Notes: generated from the letters alone by a model not told the origin. Shown: positions 1 to 9,042, numbered from the stretch's first letter. The stretch is DNA of 59,125 bases from Paenibacillus lactis (GCF_017873605.1 NZ_JAGGKI010000028.1:1-59125); one strand, 5' to 3'. Made by a program: numbers and translations.

Positions 1-200
1 GATCGTCCGAAGGACGATCGACCTCGCCGGATTTGGGTTCCACTCGGATGAGTGAATCAAATCTGGTGAGTCTTGAAAGAGCGATTAAGCTCATTTAGAA
101 AAACTGACGAGAATTTGTTCAATTCTCTATTGTAACTCCCCGCCGAAGCGGTTTGTTTTTACTCACTCGTTGTTCAGTTTTCAAAGATCAACCTTTTCGT
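1..200 (-). other. Leader region of an rRNA operon (reads leftward, 16S gene outside the window)
   Basis: Read on the minus strand, positions 190-172 give a boxA-like antitermination sequence (TGATCTTTGAAAACTGAAC), the element that typically precedes 16S or 23S genes in Bacillaceae and Paenibacillaceae. It is followed by a GC-rich stretch and, at 1-19, a perfect small hairpin (GATCGTCC with GGACGATC). No mature rRNA sequence is visible, so the 16S gene would start beyond base 1. The alternative, the 16S-23S spacer, is unlikely because no 16S 3' end lies to the right. Confidence 0.6.
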
Positions 201-235
201 TACCGGCGAATCTAGTTCGCATCAGCAACTCTTAT

Positions 236-264
236 AATTTACCACATCCATTTGAGTTTTGCAA
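236..264 (-). promoter_or_regulatory. Candidate rrn promoter (proximal)
   Basis: On the minus strand TTGCAA (264-259) and TAAATT (241-236) are separated by 17 bases in AT-rich DNA, 46 bases upstream of the boxA-like element. Position and composition fit an rRNA P2-type promoter. Confidence 0.5.
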
Positions 265-348
265 GCTTTTTTTGAATTTAATTTTTCGTTCATTCATTTC
301 AGCTTGTGATTCAAATGTTGTCCCTGCCTTTTTCTCGGCCGGAATTAG

Positions 349-380
349 AATATAACACATCTTCAAGAAAGAATGCAGGC
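349..380 (-). promoter_or_regulatory. Candidate rrn promoter (distal, extended -10)
   Basis: Minus-strand TGTTATATT (357-349) is an extended -10 element. The matching -35 (TGCATT) is weak. It lies about 110 bases upstream of the proximal promoter, fitting the tandem promoters usual for rRNA operons. The AT-rich DNA upstream could act as an UP element. Confidence 0.35.
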
Positions 381-429
381 ATTTTTTTAAAATAATTATA
401 AATAGAGTTTCAATACACCTATACCGATA

Positions 430-710
430 CAAAGTAATCCGCCAACTGGGCTAGATGGACGATCATTAGTAATCGTCCTTCGCTTCATCATACGGCATAT
501 AATACAGCCTGACCTCTTCATTAATAATAAGATTTGTTCGCACATCCACCAGCTAAGCTTCTATTTAAATGATGAACGGGATCGGGGACAGAGCCAACGT
601 ATGGTGATGTCTCGGAAACAAATGCTTAAGGAATCGAACCGCTGCAAATTAATAAACGCGTGAAGAAGCAACCGGTCCTGATGACATAATTGAAAAAACA
701 TACAAACAAA
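430..710. other. Intergenic DNA, no gene seen
   Basis: About 280 bases without a convincing reading frame. The only structure I see is an inverted repeat at 454-475 (GGACGAT with ATCGTCC), related in sequence to the hairpin at 1-19. Confidence 0.5.
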
Positions 711-745
711 AAACCGCCTCTATATAAATAAGAGACGGTTTTATT
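711..745 (-). terminator. Terminator of the NCS2 permease gene
   Basis: The hairpin AACCGCCTCT / AGAGACGGTT is followed on the minus strand by a T-rich run (TTTTTTGTTTG). It lies 20 bases past the permease stop codon. Confidence 0.8.
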
Positions 746-764
746 ATGCGTAATTGACGAATGA

Positions 765-2135
765 TTATTCGGCCCCGAGGAACGCGTAACGAACCAAGAT
801 GATCACGAACAGAATCCACATCAGCCAGTGCACCTTCGTGTCGGTGCGCCCTGTCAGCTTACCGAATACGGCAAGCACGACGTAAGCAATGATCCCCGCC
901 GAAATCCCGTTGGCGATTCCGCCCGTGAACGGCATCAGGATGATGGTCAGGAATGCAGGGAAGGCTTGCATGAAATCATCCCATTCAATATCACGAACCT
1001 GGCTCATCATCAGCACGCCGACAACGACAAGCGCCGGAGCCGTAGCAGCAGAAGGAACAACCAGAGCAAGTGGAGCCAGGAACAGCGCAAGAATGAACAG
1101 CACGCCTGTCGTTACGGCCGTCAGACCGGTACGTCCGCCTTCGGCAACACCGGAGGTGCTCTCTACGAATGCCGTAATTGTACTTGTACCAAGGAATGCG
1201 CCGGCACTCACGCCGCCCGCATCGACAAGCATCGCTTTACCCAGCTTTTTCTCGCCTTCTTCTTTATTCTTGAGCAATCCTGCACGGCCTGCAGTACCGA
1301 CCAATGTACCGAAGGTATCAAACAGTTCAACGAACGTGAAGATAAAAATGACCTCGATGAGCCCGATTCCGAGCGCGCCTTTCAGATCCATCTGGCCAAC
1401 GGCCAAATTATCAAAGGATGGAATCCAGCTTGCGGTGCTAAGACTGGACAGGTCGGTTACGCCCATCGGAATACCGATCAATGTTGTCAGCACGATACCG
1501 ATCAGCAAAGCGCCCTTCAGCTTCATCACCATAAGAATCGCAATCAGGAACAGCCCGATCAGAGCAAGCAGCGTGTCCTTGTGCTCAACGAAGTTCCCAA
1601 GGCCCATATTAAACGCGCCTCCCGGTACCGGCTGGCTAACATCCGTACCCGGGTTGATCGACACGGTAACCAGATTGCCGAGCTTCAATCCGACAATGGT
1701 AATAAACAAGCCAATCCCGACCGTAATGGCAATTTTAAGGTTATTCGGAACGGCCGTCAGCAGCATTTGGCGAACCTTCGTTACCGTCAGAATGATGAAG
1801 ACGATACCTGAAATAAATACGGCTCCGAGCGCAGCCTGCCATGTAATGGCTCCGTTCGAGCTCAGCACGACGGTCATGAAATATGCATTCAAACCCATAC
1901 CCGGCGCCAGCGCAACCGGAATATTAACGAAGAAGCCCATCGCCATCGTTACGAGTCCCGCACCGACCGCAGTCGCGAAGAAGACGCCTTCCTGCGGAAT
2001 GCCTGCCCCGTTAGGACCGAGAAACAGGTTGTTAACAAGCAGGATGTAGGCCATCGTCATAAACGTCGTAAGGCCAGCGATAATCTCGGTTCTTACTGTT
2101 GTTCCGTGTTCCTTTAGCTTAAAGAAACGCTCCAT
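765..2135 (-). CDS. NCS2-family purine permease (guanine/hypoxanthine type, PbuG/PbuO-like)
   Basis: A 456-residue polytopic membrane protein of the AzgA-like NCS2 branch, which imports purine bases by proton symport. The N-terminus (MERFFKLKEHGTTVRTEIIAG) and the segment GLTTFMTMAYILLVN are typical of the family, as are the NAYF and TSTITAFVESTSGV motifs. I chose ATG 2135 because AAGGGGGA sits 10 bases upstream; the open frame continues to 2297 only because it runs into the riboswitch leader. Its own promoter and a guanine-type riboswitch precede it, so expression should fall when guanine is plentiful. The upstream neighbour guaA makes GMP, giving a purine-supply pair. Length is normal for the family. 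Substrate preference among guanine, hypoxanthine and xanthine is inferred from the riboswitch only. Confidence 0.9.
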   Translation of the reverse strand: MERFFKLKEHGTTVRTEIIAGLTTFMTMAYILLVNNLFLGPNGAGIPQEGVFFATAVGAGLVTMAMGFFVNIPVALAPGMGLNAYFMTVVLSSNGAITWQAALGAVFISGIVFIILTVTKVRQMLLTAVPNNLKIAITVGIGLFITIVGLKLGNLVTVSINPGTDVSQPVPGGAFNMGLGNFVEHKDTLLALIGLFLIAILMVMKLKGALLIGIVLTTLIGIPMGVTDLSSLSTASWIPSFDNLAVGQMDLKGALGIGLIEVIFIFTFVELFDTFGTLVGTAGRAGLLKNKEEGEKKLGKAMLVDAGGVSAGAFLGTSTITAFVESTSGVAEGGRTGLTAVTTGVLFILALFLAPLALVVPSAATAPALVVVGVLMMSQVRDIEWDDFMQAFPAFLTIILMPFTGGIANGISAGIIAYVVLAVFGKLTGRTDTKVHWLMWILFVIILVRYAFLGAE

Positions 2136-2180
2136 TATAGAGATATCCCCCTTAAAATTAATGACCCGCAACAACAAATA

Positions 2181-2206
2181 GACCCTAAGGATAAATCCCC
2201 AGGGCC
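2181..2206 (-). terminator. Candidate riboswitch-controlled terminator in the permease leader
   Basis: Minus-strand GGCCCTGGGGAT and ATCCTTAGGGTC form a long stem, followed by TATTTGTTGTTG. It lies between the purine aptamer and the start codon. The U-run is imperfect and I did not resolve an antiterminator. Confidence 0.4.
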
Positions 2207-2281
2207 GCTGCTTGGAAAAAAGAGCCGCAAAACAATAGCCGTCGGAACACAGGCTAACAATCGCTTCGTGAAAACCGGGCG

Positions 2282-2311
2282 CACTGCCGGAAAGCATCTT
2301 TCCTGACAGTG
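2282..2311 (-). repeat. Strong hairpin in the permease leader
   Basis: CACTG and GGAAAG pair with CTTTCC and CAGTG around a 3-base loop on the minus strand, between the aptamer and the ORF. It may belong to the expression platform. There is no immediate U-run. Confidence 0.5.
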
Positions 2312-2359
2312 ACAGCCGGCTTTAGAAACGCAGTACGTGTCCGCATTATATTGCCGCTC

Positions 2360-2433
2360 CTCTTTTCGTAGCAAGATCATTACGGTGACCTGTAGAGACT
2401 CCCGGGCCCATTCCCGGGATTATACGAAAAAGC
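2360..2433 (-). promoter_or_regulatory. Purine riboswitch aptamer, guanine type
   Basis: Minus strand, in order: P1 5' strand TTTTCGTA, core TATAAT, P2 CCCGGG/CCCGGG around a loop containing GGG, J2/3 TCTCTAC, P3 AGGTCA/TGATCT around CCGTAA, then CTACG and the P1 3' strand TACGAAAA. The GG of L2 and CC of L3 can form the kissing contact. The C in CTACG is the base that selects guanine or hypoxanthine over adenine. L2 is one base shorter than the usual seven, and the base before the specificity C is G rather than the usual A, so this is a slightly divergent member. Confidence 0.85.
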
Positions 2434-2469
2434 TCGTTATTTGTTGTTGTCGTGTCGATTTCTACTCAT

Positions 2470-2499
2470 ATTCTAGGACGAGATGCCCAAGCTTGTCAA
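2470..2499 (-). promoter_or_regulatory. Promoter of the riboswitch/permease transcript
   Basis: Minus-strand TTGACA (2499-2494), 18-base spacer, TAGAAT (2475-2470). The predicted start lies about 30 bases before the aptamer. Confidence 0.75.
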
Positions 2500-2591
2500 T
2501 AACAAAAACGAATATTACAATTGTTAATTTAAAGTAATGTTCGGGATTTGAGGAGAAATCCGTGCTCATTGTGGGTCGACAGAACTATTTG

Positions 2592-2653
2592 TAAAAAAAC
2601 ACCCCTGCCATCAAGGCATATCATAACCTGATATCCCCGGTAGCAGAGGTGTT
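2592..2653 (-). terminator. Terminator of guaA
   Basis: Minus-strand AACACCTCTGC pairs with GCAGGGGTGTT, followed by seven T. The loop is long and contains a smaller stem (GATATC... GATATG). It separates guaA from the permease promoter. Confidence 0.8.
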
Positions 2654-2721
2654 CACTTTCATCCTTTTCGTCTCCCGACTTCAACGAATCGGTTTATATC
2701 GTTCGATCTCCCGGAGTACTC

Positions 2722-4260
2722 CTACTCCCACTCGATCGTTGCAGGCGGCTTGGACGTAACGTCATACACGATTCGGTTGACGTTCTCCACTTCGTTGACG
2801 ATGCGCACCGAAATCTTCTCGAGCACATCCCAAGGAATGCGGGCCCAGTCAGCCGTCATGCCGTCGATGGAGGTTACGGCACGGATGCCGACCGTGTAGG
2901 AATACGTACGGGCGTCGCCCATAACGCCAACGCTCTTCATGTTCGGAAGCGCGGTGAAATATTGCCAGATTTCGCGGTCCAGTCCGGCTTTCGCGATCTC
3001 TTCACGCAGGATGTAGTCGGAATCCCGCACAATCTTCAGCTTCTCCTCGGTCACTTCGCCAAGCACGCGGATCGCGAGTCCTGGTCCCGGGAACGGCTGA
3101 CGGTGCACGATCTCGTCCGGCAGGCCAAGCTCCTCGCCGACTTTGCGGACCTCGTCCTTAAACAGGGCTTTCAGCGGCTCGATGAGCTTGAACTTCATGT
3201 CTTCAGGAAGTCCGCCTACGTTATGGTGGGACTTGATGGTATGCGCCGTATCCGTTCCGCTCTCAACGATATCGGTATACAGCGTGCCTTGAGCGAGGAA
3301 TGCAAAATCGTCGAATTTGCTGGATTCCTCGTCAAATACGTAAATAAACTCGTTGCCGATAATTTTGCGCTTCTTCTCCGGATCATCCACGCCCTTAAGC
3401 TTGGACATAAAACGGTCGCGCGCATCGATCTTGACGACCTTCATATCGAACTTGCCGACGAAGGTATCCATCACGCTCTCAGCCTCGCCCTTGCGCAGCA
3501 AGCCGTGGTCAATGAACATGCAAGTCAGCTGATCGCCGATCGCTTTATGAATCAGCATGGCCACAACGGAAGAGTCAACCCCGCCGCTCAGGGCACACAG
3601 CACCTTCTGGTCTCCGACGACTTCGCGGATTTCGCGAACCTGGTCGTCGATAAAGGTCTCCATGCTCCAGTTGCCTTCGCACTGACATACTTCATAAAGG
3701 AAGTTTTTGATCATTTCATTCCCGTGCACGGAGTGGCGTACTTCCGGATGGAACTGCACGGCGTACAGCTTCTTGTCCTCGTTGCTCATCGCAGCAATCG
3801 GAGCGGATTCCGTACCTGCATCCAGCTTGAAGCCGGTTGGCAGTGATACCACATGATCGCCGTGGCTCATCCATACGGTCTGCTTCTGCTCCAGACCCTT
3901 AACGAGCGTGGTGTTCGGATTAAATTCCAGCTCAGCCTTTCCGTACTCGCGCTTGGAAGCACGCTCTACTTTACCGTCCAGCTGGTGGGCCATCAACTGC
4001 ATGCCGTAGCAAATTCCGAAAATCGGAACACCCAGGTCATAAATGGCAGGATCGACATGCGGGGCATTTTCGGAATAAACGCTCATAGGGCCTCCCGAAA
4101 AAACAATCCCGCGCGGTGCCAATTCCTTAATCTTCTCCACGGACGTATTATAAGGCAAAAGCTCGCTATATACGCCAAGATCGCGGATCCGTCGTGCTAT
4201 AAGTTGGTTATACTGTCCACCGAAGTCCAAAACAACGATGATTTCATTAGGCTTATTCAT
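2722..4260 (-). CDS. guaA: GMP synthase (glutamine-hydrolysing)
   Basis: A 512-residue cytoplasmic enzyme converting XMP, ATP and glutamine to GMP, the last step of guanine nucleotide synthesis. The N-terminal class I glutamine amidotransferase has the nucleophile Cys84 in FGICYGMQL and the His in VQFHPEV. The central ATP-pyrophosphatase has the P-loop ALSGGVDSS. The C-terminal dimerisation domain ends in the usual KPPATIEWE. ATG 4260 has AAGGGAGG 9 bases upstream. It has its own strong promoter and terminator, so it is a single-gene unit despite following the transglutaminase gene by 78 bases. Full length and intact. Confidence 0.98.
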   Translation of the reverse strand: MNKPNEIIVVLDFGGQYNQLIARRIRDLGVYSELLPYNTSVEKIKELAPRGIVFSGGPMSVYSENAPHVDPAIYDLGVPIFGICYGMQLMAHQLDGKVERASKREYGKAELEFNPNTTLVKGLEQKQTVWMSHGDHVVSLPTGFKLDAGTESAPIAAMSNEDKKLYAVQFHPEVRHSVHGNEMIKNFLYEVCQCEGNWSMETFIDDQVREIREVVGDQKVLCALSGGVDSSVVAMLIHKAIGDQLTCMFIDHGLLRKGEAESVMDTFVGKFDMKVVKIDARDRFMSKLKGVDDPEKKRKIIGNEFIYVFDEESSKFDDFAFLAQGTLYTDIVESGTDTAHTIKSHHNVGGLPEDMKFKLIEPLKALFKDEVRKVGEELGLPDEIVHRQPFPGPGLAIRVLGEVTEEKLKIVRDSDYILREEIAKAGLDREIWQYFTALPNMKSVGVMGDARTYSYTVGIRAVTSIDGMTADWARIPWDVLEKISVRIVNEVENVNRIVYDVTSKPPATIEWE

Positions 4261-4289
4261 TACCGGGCCTCCCTTGATTAATGAAATTA

Positions 4290-4319
4290 ATTATACGCAA
4301 CCCGAATTCATACCGTCAA
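4290..4319 (-). promoter_or_regulatory. guaA promoter
   Basis: Minus-strand TTGACG (4319-4314), 18-base spacer, consensus TATAAT (4295-4290), about 30 bases before the guaA ATG. The 5' leader is too short to hold a riboswitch. Confidence 0.8.
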
Positions 4320-4338
4320 GAAAGAGGCCCCTTCGTTT

Positions 4339-6756
4339 TCATGCCAGTTTTTTGACAATTCGAAGACACTGGCGTAAAAAGTGTACCTTTTCCGTCCGGG
4401 TCCACGGTTCATTTTGAAAAGCCGCCCTCTCCCAGCGCCAGGCAAACTGCATTAATTCAAGCCGGAAAGCCTCATCCGTAACCGATAACGACGAAATATA
4501 TTGACGGACAGTCTGGCCCCTCTCGAACGCTCCGAACCTGCGCTGGATTTTCTCCCATACGGGAGCCGAGGCAGAGACAAGCCCTTCCCTTGGAGAGACC
4601 GCGATCCGGCTTGACAGCATCAGGAAGAAAAGCCTCTCCCGAATGGACGGAATGCAGTAGATCGCTGCCGCAGCCGTCGGAACGAGGATCAAAAGCCCTG
4701 CTCCAAAAGAAACAGGCCCAAGGGTAGAGATCAGCATCAGCACGTTGGCGGCGGCATCCAGCATACGATCCCATAAGCCGGACCACGGCAGATGCGAAGC
4801 CGTAATCTCGTCCGCTGTCGCTGGAGGCGTGGAAGGCTCGGTGCCGAATCCAGGGGTAGGGTCGAACATCACCCAGCCCGTTCCGGGGAAAAATACCTCC
4901 ACCCAGGCATGGGCGTTCTTTTCGGCAACGCGGTACGTATGCTCCTTCCCCTCCACCGGTTCACCCGGCGCAAATCCGGTCACGTAACGGGCGGGGATTC
5001 CTTCGCTTCGCAGCATGACGGTCATCGCCGTTGCAAAATGCGCGCAGTACCCTTCTCTCGACTCAAACAGAAACTGATCTGTAAAGTCGCTGCCCTCCGG
5101 GGGGATGGCCGTCTGCAGCGTATACGTATAGTTCCGCTCCAAATAGGATTCGATAGCCTTGACCATTTCATACCTGTTCGAAGCATCCGACGTAACCGTC
5201 TTCGCCAAATCACGGACCCTGCCGGGGAGTGAATCAGGGAGCTGCAGATACAGCTCTTTCATATACGACGGATCTTTGCCGGCTGAAGCACGAAGACTTT
5301 GCATATCCGGCTGGATATATAGGGATTCCACGGTATAGCGGGATAGTGCAGCCTCCCCTTGCATGGAGACGGTCTCGGACATCCGCTCCACAGAGAGCCC
5401 CGGCTCCCGCTTCCCTCCGGCAGTTTGTACATCGGATACCCGGGAAATAATTCCTCCGGCCAGCAGCGGCTTCACCTGGGAAGGCTCCTCAAACTGCAGG
5501 GTCTGCACCAGTGTTCGTCCTTCTGACCGCTCCCAGAAGGGGAGCTTGTCCCTTAAATTGTCCCTCAGCTTAGCAGTCGTTCGGATGGCGCGATCCTGGT
5601 CCCATTTCCGGCCGTCGTACAAGCTATAGGCTTCGCCCCGCCAATAGGTCGGAATCGGAGACTTCGCCGTGAAGAACACCTCATCGCTCATCGATAGCGG
5701 ACCTCCCAAATCGCCCATCACAGGTGAGTATCCGATCATTCGGGCGGCAGGCAGTGCATCCTCCGCCGCCTCCCGGACGTGCTCCCCTATGCCCGAGATC
5801 CGCTCAGCGAGATCCGTTAACGTCAAGCCTGCGCCTTCATAAGGCTCGTTGAAGGATCCGCCAAGACGGGCTACCCCGATTGCCAGTACGGCCGTCACGA
5901 TCACGGCCATGCTCCAGCGCAGCATGGGCAGAGACGCATACTGACCGGGACTCACAGATGGCCTCAGGTTTGTATAAGTACCCGAATGAACAGTTCGTCT
6001 CTGGTTTGCATCTCCATCAGAATGTACAGATCGACTCTGGTTTGCATCTCCATCAGAATGAACAGCTCGTCTCTGGTTTGCTTCATCATCTGAGGCTTCC
6101 CGGCCCAGCCTCACAATATGCATCAGCCCTTGAGCCATCAGAAGGTAGAGCATAGCCAGCCCCATGTCGGAATACAAGCTTCGCTCCGACACGGAGGCAA
6201 GCACGGCCAAATAAACCAGCGTCGAGCCTCCGAACAGCCAGACGGACAGGCGGTAAAGGGACAGCATATGAATGGCCGATACCATGATGCCCCAGCCGAT
6301 CAAGAGAACCATCGTTCTGCTCTCCTCGCTGAGCCCGGTAAACGCCCGCGTGTTTATGACGGCCTCCGCGTCCCCTGGAAGGATGACCGAAGCATATTCG
6401 TGCAGCCATTCCAGCGGATTGGCGTAGTTAAACAATTGGGCACACAGCCAAATGACCAGCAAAGCGTTCAGCGGCAGCCACACCCATTCACGCCAGGTGG
6501 ACAGGCCTTGAAGGAGAAGAATCGCCGCAAGAAGAGCCAGTGCTTGCAGAATCAGGTCCCCGCCCGCCCCGTTAACGGCCTGCAGCGGGAGCAGCCACTC
6601 CGACAGCAGTCCTGCTACCGGCAGGGTAATGAGCGCACGCTGAAGCAGGGTCCCGGGAAACGTTCTGGAAACGAGGGAAGAACGGAAATGCCCGGCGGGA
6701 TGGCTCCCGGGCCCAACGCGTTCTTCCGCCTTATCGTGCAAGCTGACCGGATCCAT
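4339..6756 (-). CDS. TgpA-like membrane transglutaminase (DUF3488/transglutaminase/DUF4129)
   Basis: A protein of about 805 residues. The N-terminal third has about seven hydrophobic helices (DUF3488/TgpA N-type), then an extracytoplasmic region with a transglutaminase-like core: Cys in EGYCAHFATAM, His in KNAHAWVEVFF, Asp in VMFDPTPGF. One more membrane helix (NVLMLISTLG...) and a cytoplasmic DUF4129-like tail follow. I prefer ATG 6756 (MDPVSLHD) because AAGGGAGGG is 7 bases upstream; the ATG at 6762 is too close to it. The start overlaps the end of the DUF58 gene by 26 bases. The trio MoxR ATPase, DUF58, TgpA is a widespread conserved cluster; its cellular function is poorly known and may concern envelope protein maturation or cleavage. 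A 12-residue repeat lies in the linker after the helices. Confidence 0.85.
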   Translation of the reverse strand: MDPVSLHDKAEERVGPGSHPAGHFRSSLVSRTFPGTLLQRALITLPVAGLLSEWLLPLQAVNGAGGDLILQALALLAAILLLQGLSTWREWVWLPLNALLVIWLCAQLFNYANPLEWLHEYASVILPGDAEAVINTRAFTGLSEESRTMVLLIGWGIMVSAIHMLSLYRLSVWLFGGSTLVYLAVLASVSERSLYSDMGLAMLYLLMAQGLMHIVRLGREASDDEANQRRAVHSDGDANQSRSVHSDGDANQRRTVHSGTYTNLRPSVSPGQYASLPMLRWSMAVIVTAVLAIGVARLGGSFNEPYEGAGLTLTDLAERISGIGEHVREAAEDALPAARMIGYSPVMGDLGGPLSMSDEVFFTAKSPIPTYWRGEAYSLYDGRKWDQDRAIRTTAKLRDNLRDKLPFWERSEGRTLVQTLQFEEPSQVKPLLAGGIISRVSDVQTAGGKREPGLSVERMSETVSMQGEAALSRYTVESLYIQPDMQSLRASAGKDPSYMKELYLQLPDSLPGRVRDLAKTVTSDASNRYEMVKAIESYLERNYTYTLQTAIPPEGSDFTDQFLFESREGYCAHFATAMTVMLRSEGIPARYVTGFAPGEPVEGKEHTYRVAEKNAHAWVEVFFPGTGWVMFDPTPGFGTEPSTPPATADEITASHLPWSGLWDRMLDAAANVLMLISTLGPVSFGAGLLILVPTAAAAIYCIPSIRERLFFLMLSSRIAVSPREGLVSASAPVWEKIQRRFGAFERGQTVRQYISSLSVTDEAFRLELMQFAWRWERAAFQNEPWTRTEKVHFLRQCLRIVKKLA
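5984..6091 (-). repeat. Three tandem 36-bp repeats inside the transglutaminase gene
   Basis: Copies at 5984-6019, 6020-6055 and 6056-6091 encode 12-residue units close to DANQRRTVHSDG, in the hydrophilic linker between the sixth and seventh membrane helices. The first two differ by only a few bases; the third diverges at one end. In frame, so it only changes linker length. Confidence 0.9.
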
Positions 6757-8038
6757 TTCCATTCCCTCCCTTCAGCGATCCATCTGCCGGAGCTTCCGGT
6801 ATTCCGCCTGCAATAACCAGCCTTCCTCCCAGGCGGTAAAATTCCTCGGCCCGCTCCTGTCCCGTCGAACGAATCGGATGCCCGCCATCCCCGGAAATGC
6901 GGATGGCTGTCCGCTGCTGCCCGCTGCGCAAGCAGCATATCGTAACGTCCCGAACACCGCTATTCAGCAGTTTGATTCCAAGCAGGGCCGCTTGCTCATT
7001 CATGGTCCCGGTTATGATCGTCCAAGCCGTATCCCTCTCCAATACATCCGTCGACATCCGCGCGTATTCCTCATAAGGATCAGCCGCTTCCACCCCGCCC
7101 GATATCCGGACAGATGCCAGCGGAAGGAGGATATCCCGCCTTTGCGCAGCGTTATCGCCTCTATATTCGGACACAGGCGTCAGGGATTGGTACGCGCTTG
7201 TCCATAGCTTGTAAGGTACTCGGCGGTCATGAAGCTCACAGAGGAACCCGGCTGCGACAGCAACCGTATCCTCGAAGGCCTCCTCGTACGTGCCTCCCTC
7301 TCTTCCAAAAACACCTTGGCGCTTCGTATCCAACACGATACATTGGCGGATGCCGCTCCCTTCCTGCGGCAGGAACGATTGCAGACGCCCCAGCTTGGCG
7401 GAATTTTTCCAGTGAATCCGGTTCATCGGATCCCCGGGAATATAATCCCGCAGGCCGCTGCCCCGAATGTCCGTCCGCCTCTTCGCGAAGGTCCGTTCAT
7501 CCTCCCGATCGGCTGACCCGCCGCGGGGGACAGCTTGAAGCTCAGGGCCAACCGCCGGCCGGGGAAGAACGGAGATCCCGGTCATTTCACCGGCAAGCTG
7601 ACGGCTGAACCGGAACCATCCGAACAGGTCCCCCCAAGCAATTTCGCTGGAGGCCTCCGTCCAGATGCCGCGGGGAAGCCGGTCAAGCTGATAGCTGTAA
7701 GTGAGATTTTTGCGTAATCCGGGAAACAGCAGTTTCCGATGCGAGCAGCCTCCGATCGTATCCTGAACCATCATCCAAGGCACCGGCAGCACGGTTTTAT
7801 AATCAATCCGAACTGTGACATGAGCGGAGTCTCCCCTATAGATGCATGCCGGAGTACATGTCCGGCTAACGGTAATCCGGGACGGTCCGAGCAGCCTGAG
7901 CGCGGCCCCTCCGATCAGAACCAGCGTGCACGCGAGCCACAGCAGCCGGAGAGCTTCGCCCCCCAGCCACACATAAAGACCCAGCGCTACGAGCCATATG
8001 GCCAGAGCTCTCATCCAATCCGCCAGCTCCCGCTTCAC
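6731..8038 (-). CDS. DUF58-domain protein
   Basis: A 435-residue protein with two N-terminal hydrophobic helices (about residues 9-48), a beta-rich region, and a DUF58 domain whose signature GLRDYIPGDPMNRIHWKNS is clear near residue 200. The C-terminal half resembles a von Willebrand A-type fold, but I do not see a complete MIDAS motif. The start overlaps the stop of the MoxR gene by 4 bases (ATGA), so translation is coupled. DUF58 proteins accompany MoxR AAA ATPases and TgpA-type transglutaminases. I infer a membrane-associated partner of the ATPase; biochemical activity is unknown. Confidence 0.85.
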   Translation of the reverse strand: MKRELADWMRALAIWLVALGLYVWLGGEALRLLWLACTLVLIGGAALRLLGPSRITVSRTCTPACIYRGDSAHVTVRIDYKTVLPVPWMMVQDTIGGCSHRKLLFPGLRKNLTYSYQLDRLPRGIWTEASSEIAWGDLFGWFRFSRQLAGEMTGISVLPRPAVGPELQAVPRGGSADREDERTFAKRRTDIRGSGLRDYIPGDPMNRIHWKNSAKLGRLQSFLPQEGSGIRQCIVLDTKRQGVFGREGGTYEEAFEDTVAVAAGFLCELHDRRVPYKLWTSAYQSLTPVSEYRGDNAAQRRDILLPLASVRISGGVEAADPYEEYARMSTDVLERDTAWTIITGTMNEQAALLGIKLLNSGVRDVTICCLRSGQQRTAIRISGDGGHPIRSTGQERAEEFYRLGGRLVIAGGIPEAPADGSLKGGNGNGSGQLAR

Positions 8039-9042
8039 CGCGAGCCGCCTTTCCGGCTGCGCTGGCGCGGGAGCTCGAACTGGGCAAGGATGGCGTTCAC
8101 CATCTCCTGCTGAGTCAGTCCCGCAGCCCGTCCTTCATGATTCATATGAATCCGGTGGGCAAGCACCGGGACGGCAACGCGAAGGCAGTCATCCGGAATG
8201 ACGTACATTCTCCCATCCATATAGGCTGATGCTTGGGACGCCCGGTACCAGGCCAAGGTGCCCCGCGGGCTGATGCCAAGCGCCACTCCCCGCTGCCGGC
8301 GGGATGCATCAGCGACGCTGACCATGTAGCGTTTGATGCTCTCATCAACAAACACCCGCGCCGCCGCCTGCTGCATCGCCATCAGCTCGGAGCCTGCCAT
8401 TAATGGCTTCAATTTATCCGCCATGGCGCTGCTGCTCCTCCGATCCAGCAGCACCATCTCACCTTCCATATCGGGATAGCCCAGCGACATTCTCATGAGG
8501 AAGCGGTCGAGCTGGGCTTCCGGCAGCCGGCTCGTCCCCTCATATTCATAGGGATTTTGGGTTGCAAGCAGGAAGAATGGGGCGGGCAGCGGGTAAGTCC
8601 GGCCGTCGACGGTGACCCTGCCCTCCTCCATCGCTTCCAGCAGCGCAGACTGCGCCCTGGGCGATGCCCGGTTAATTTCATCAGCTAACACGATGTTCGC
8701 CATGAGAGGTCCGGGGCGAAAGACAAACTCTCCCGAATGGGGATAATAAACGGAGGCACCGGTAATATCCCCCGGCATCAAATCGTACGTAAACTGAATC
8801 CGATTGAAATCGCAGCCGATCAACGCGGCTACCGTTTTGACCAGCATCGTCTTCCCAACGCCCGGCACATCCTCCAGCAGCACATGCCCACCGGCCAGCA
8901 GTGCGATCATAGTGAGCGAAATCTGTTCCTCATGCCCGACAATGACGCTGCCGATCCGGCTTCTAACTTTACCGAGCAGGTCCGGAGCCCACTCGGGATC
9001 CATTCGCTCCTCTTCCACCATGGATGAACGCAGCAAGAACAT
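8035..9042 (-). CDS. MoxR-family AAA+ ATPase
   Basis: A cytoplasmic AAA_3 ATPase of about 335 residues. Walker A is EDVPGVGKTML, Walker B is IVLADEINR, sensor 1 is LLATQNP, and the arginine-rich region APRAQ/RLPEAQLDRFLMR is typical of MoxR proteins. These act as chaperone-like remodelers for the neighbouring DUF58 or VWA protein. The start is uncertain: ATG 9042 follows GGAGGGTG closely, a TTG two codons later has better spacing, and upstream ATGs at 9078 and 9066 lack a ribosome binding site. First gene of the moxR-DUF58-tgpA operon. Confidence 0.88.
   Translation of the reverse strand: MFLLRSSMVEEERMDPEWAPDLLGKVRSRIGSVIVGHEEQISLTMIALLAGGHVLLEDVPGVGKTMLVKTVAALIGCDFNRIQFTYDLMPGDITGASVYYPHSGEFVFRPGPLMANIVLADEINRASPRAQSALLEAMEEGRVTVDGRTYPLPAPFFLLATQNPYEYEGTSRLPEAQLDRFLMRMSLGYPDMEGEMVLLDRRSSSAMADKLKPLMAGSELMAMQQAAARVFVDESIKRYMVSVADASRRQRGVALGISPRGTLAWYRASQASAYMDGRMYVIPDDCLRVAVPVLAHRIHMNHEGRAAGLTQQEMVNAILAQFELPRQRSRKGGSR

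Noticed and set aside
232..432. 66-codon ORF in the rRNA leader region
   Set aside because: It overlaps the promoters and has no ribosome binding site.
889..2049. 386-codon plus-strand frame inside the permease gene
   Set aside because: Antisense shadow; the permease reading on the other strand has clear NCS2 motifs and a riboswitch.
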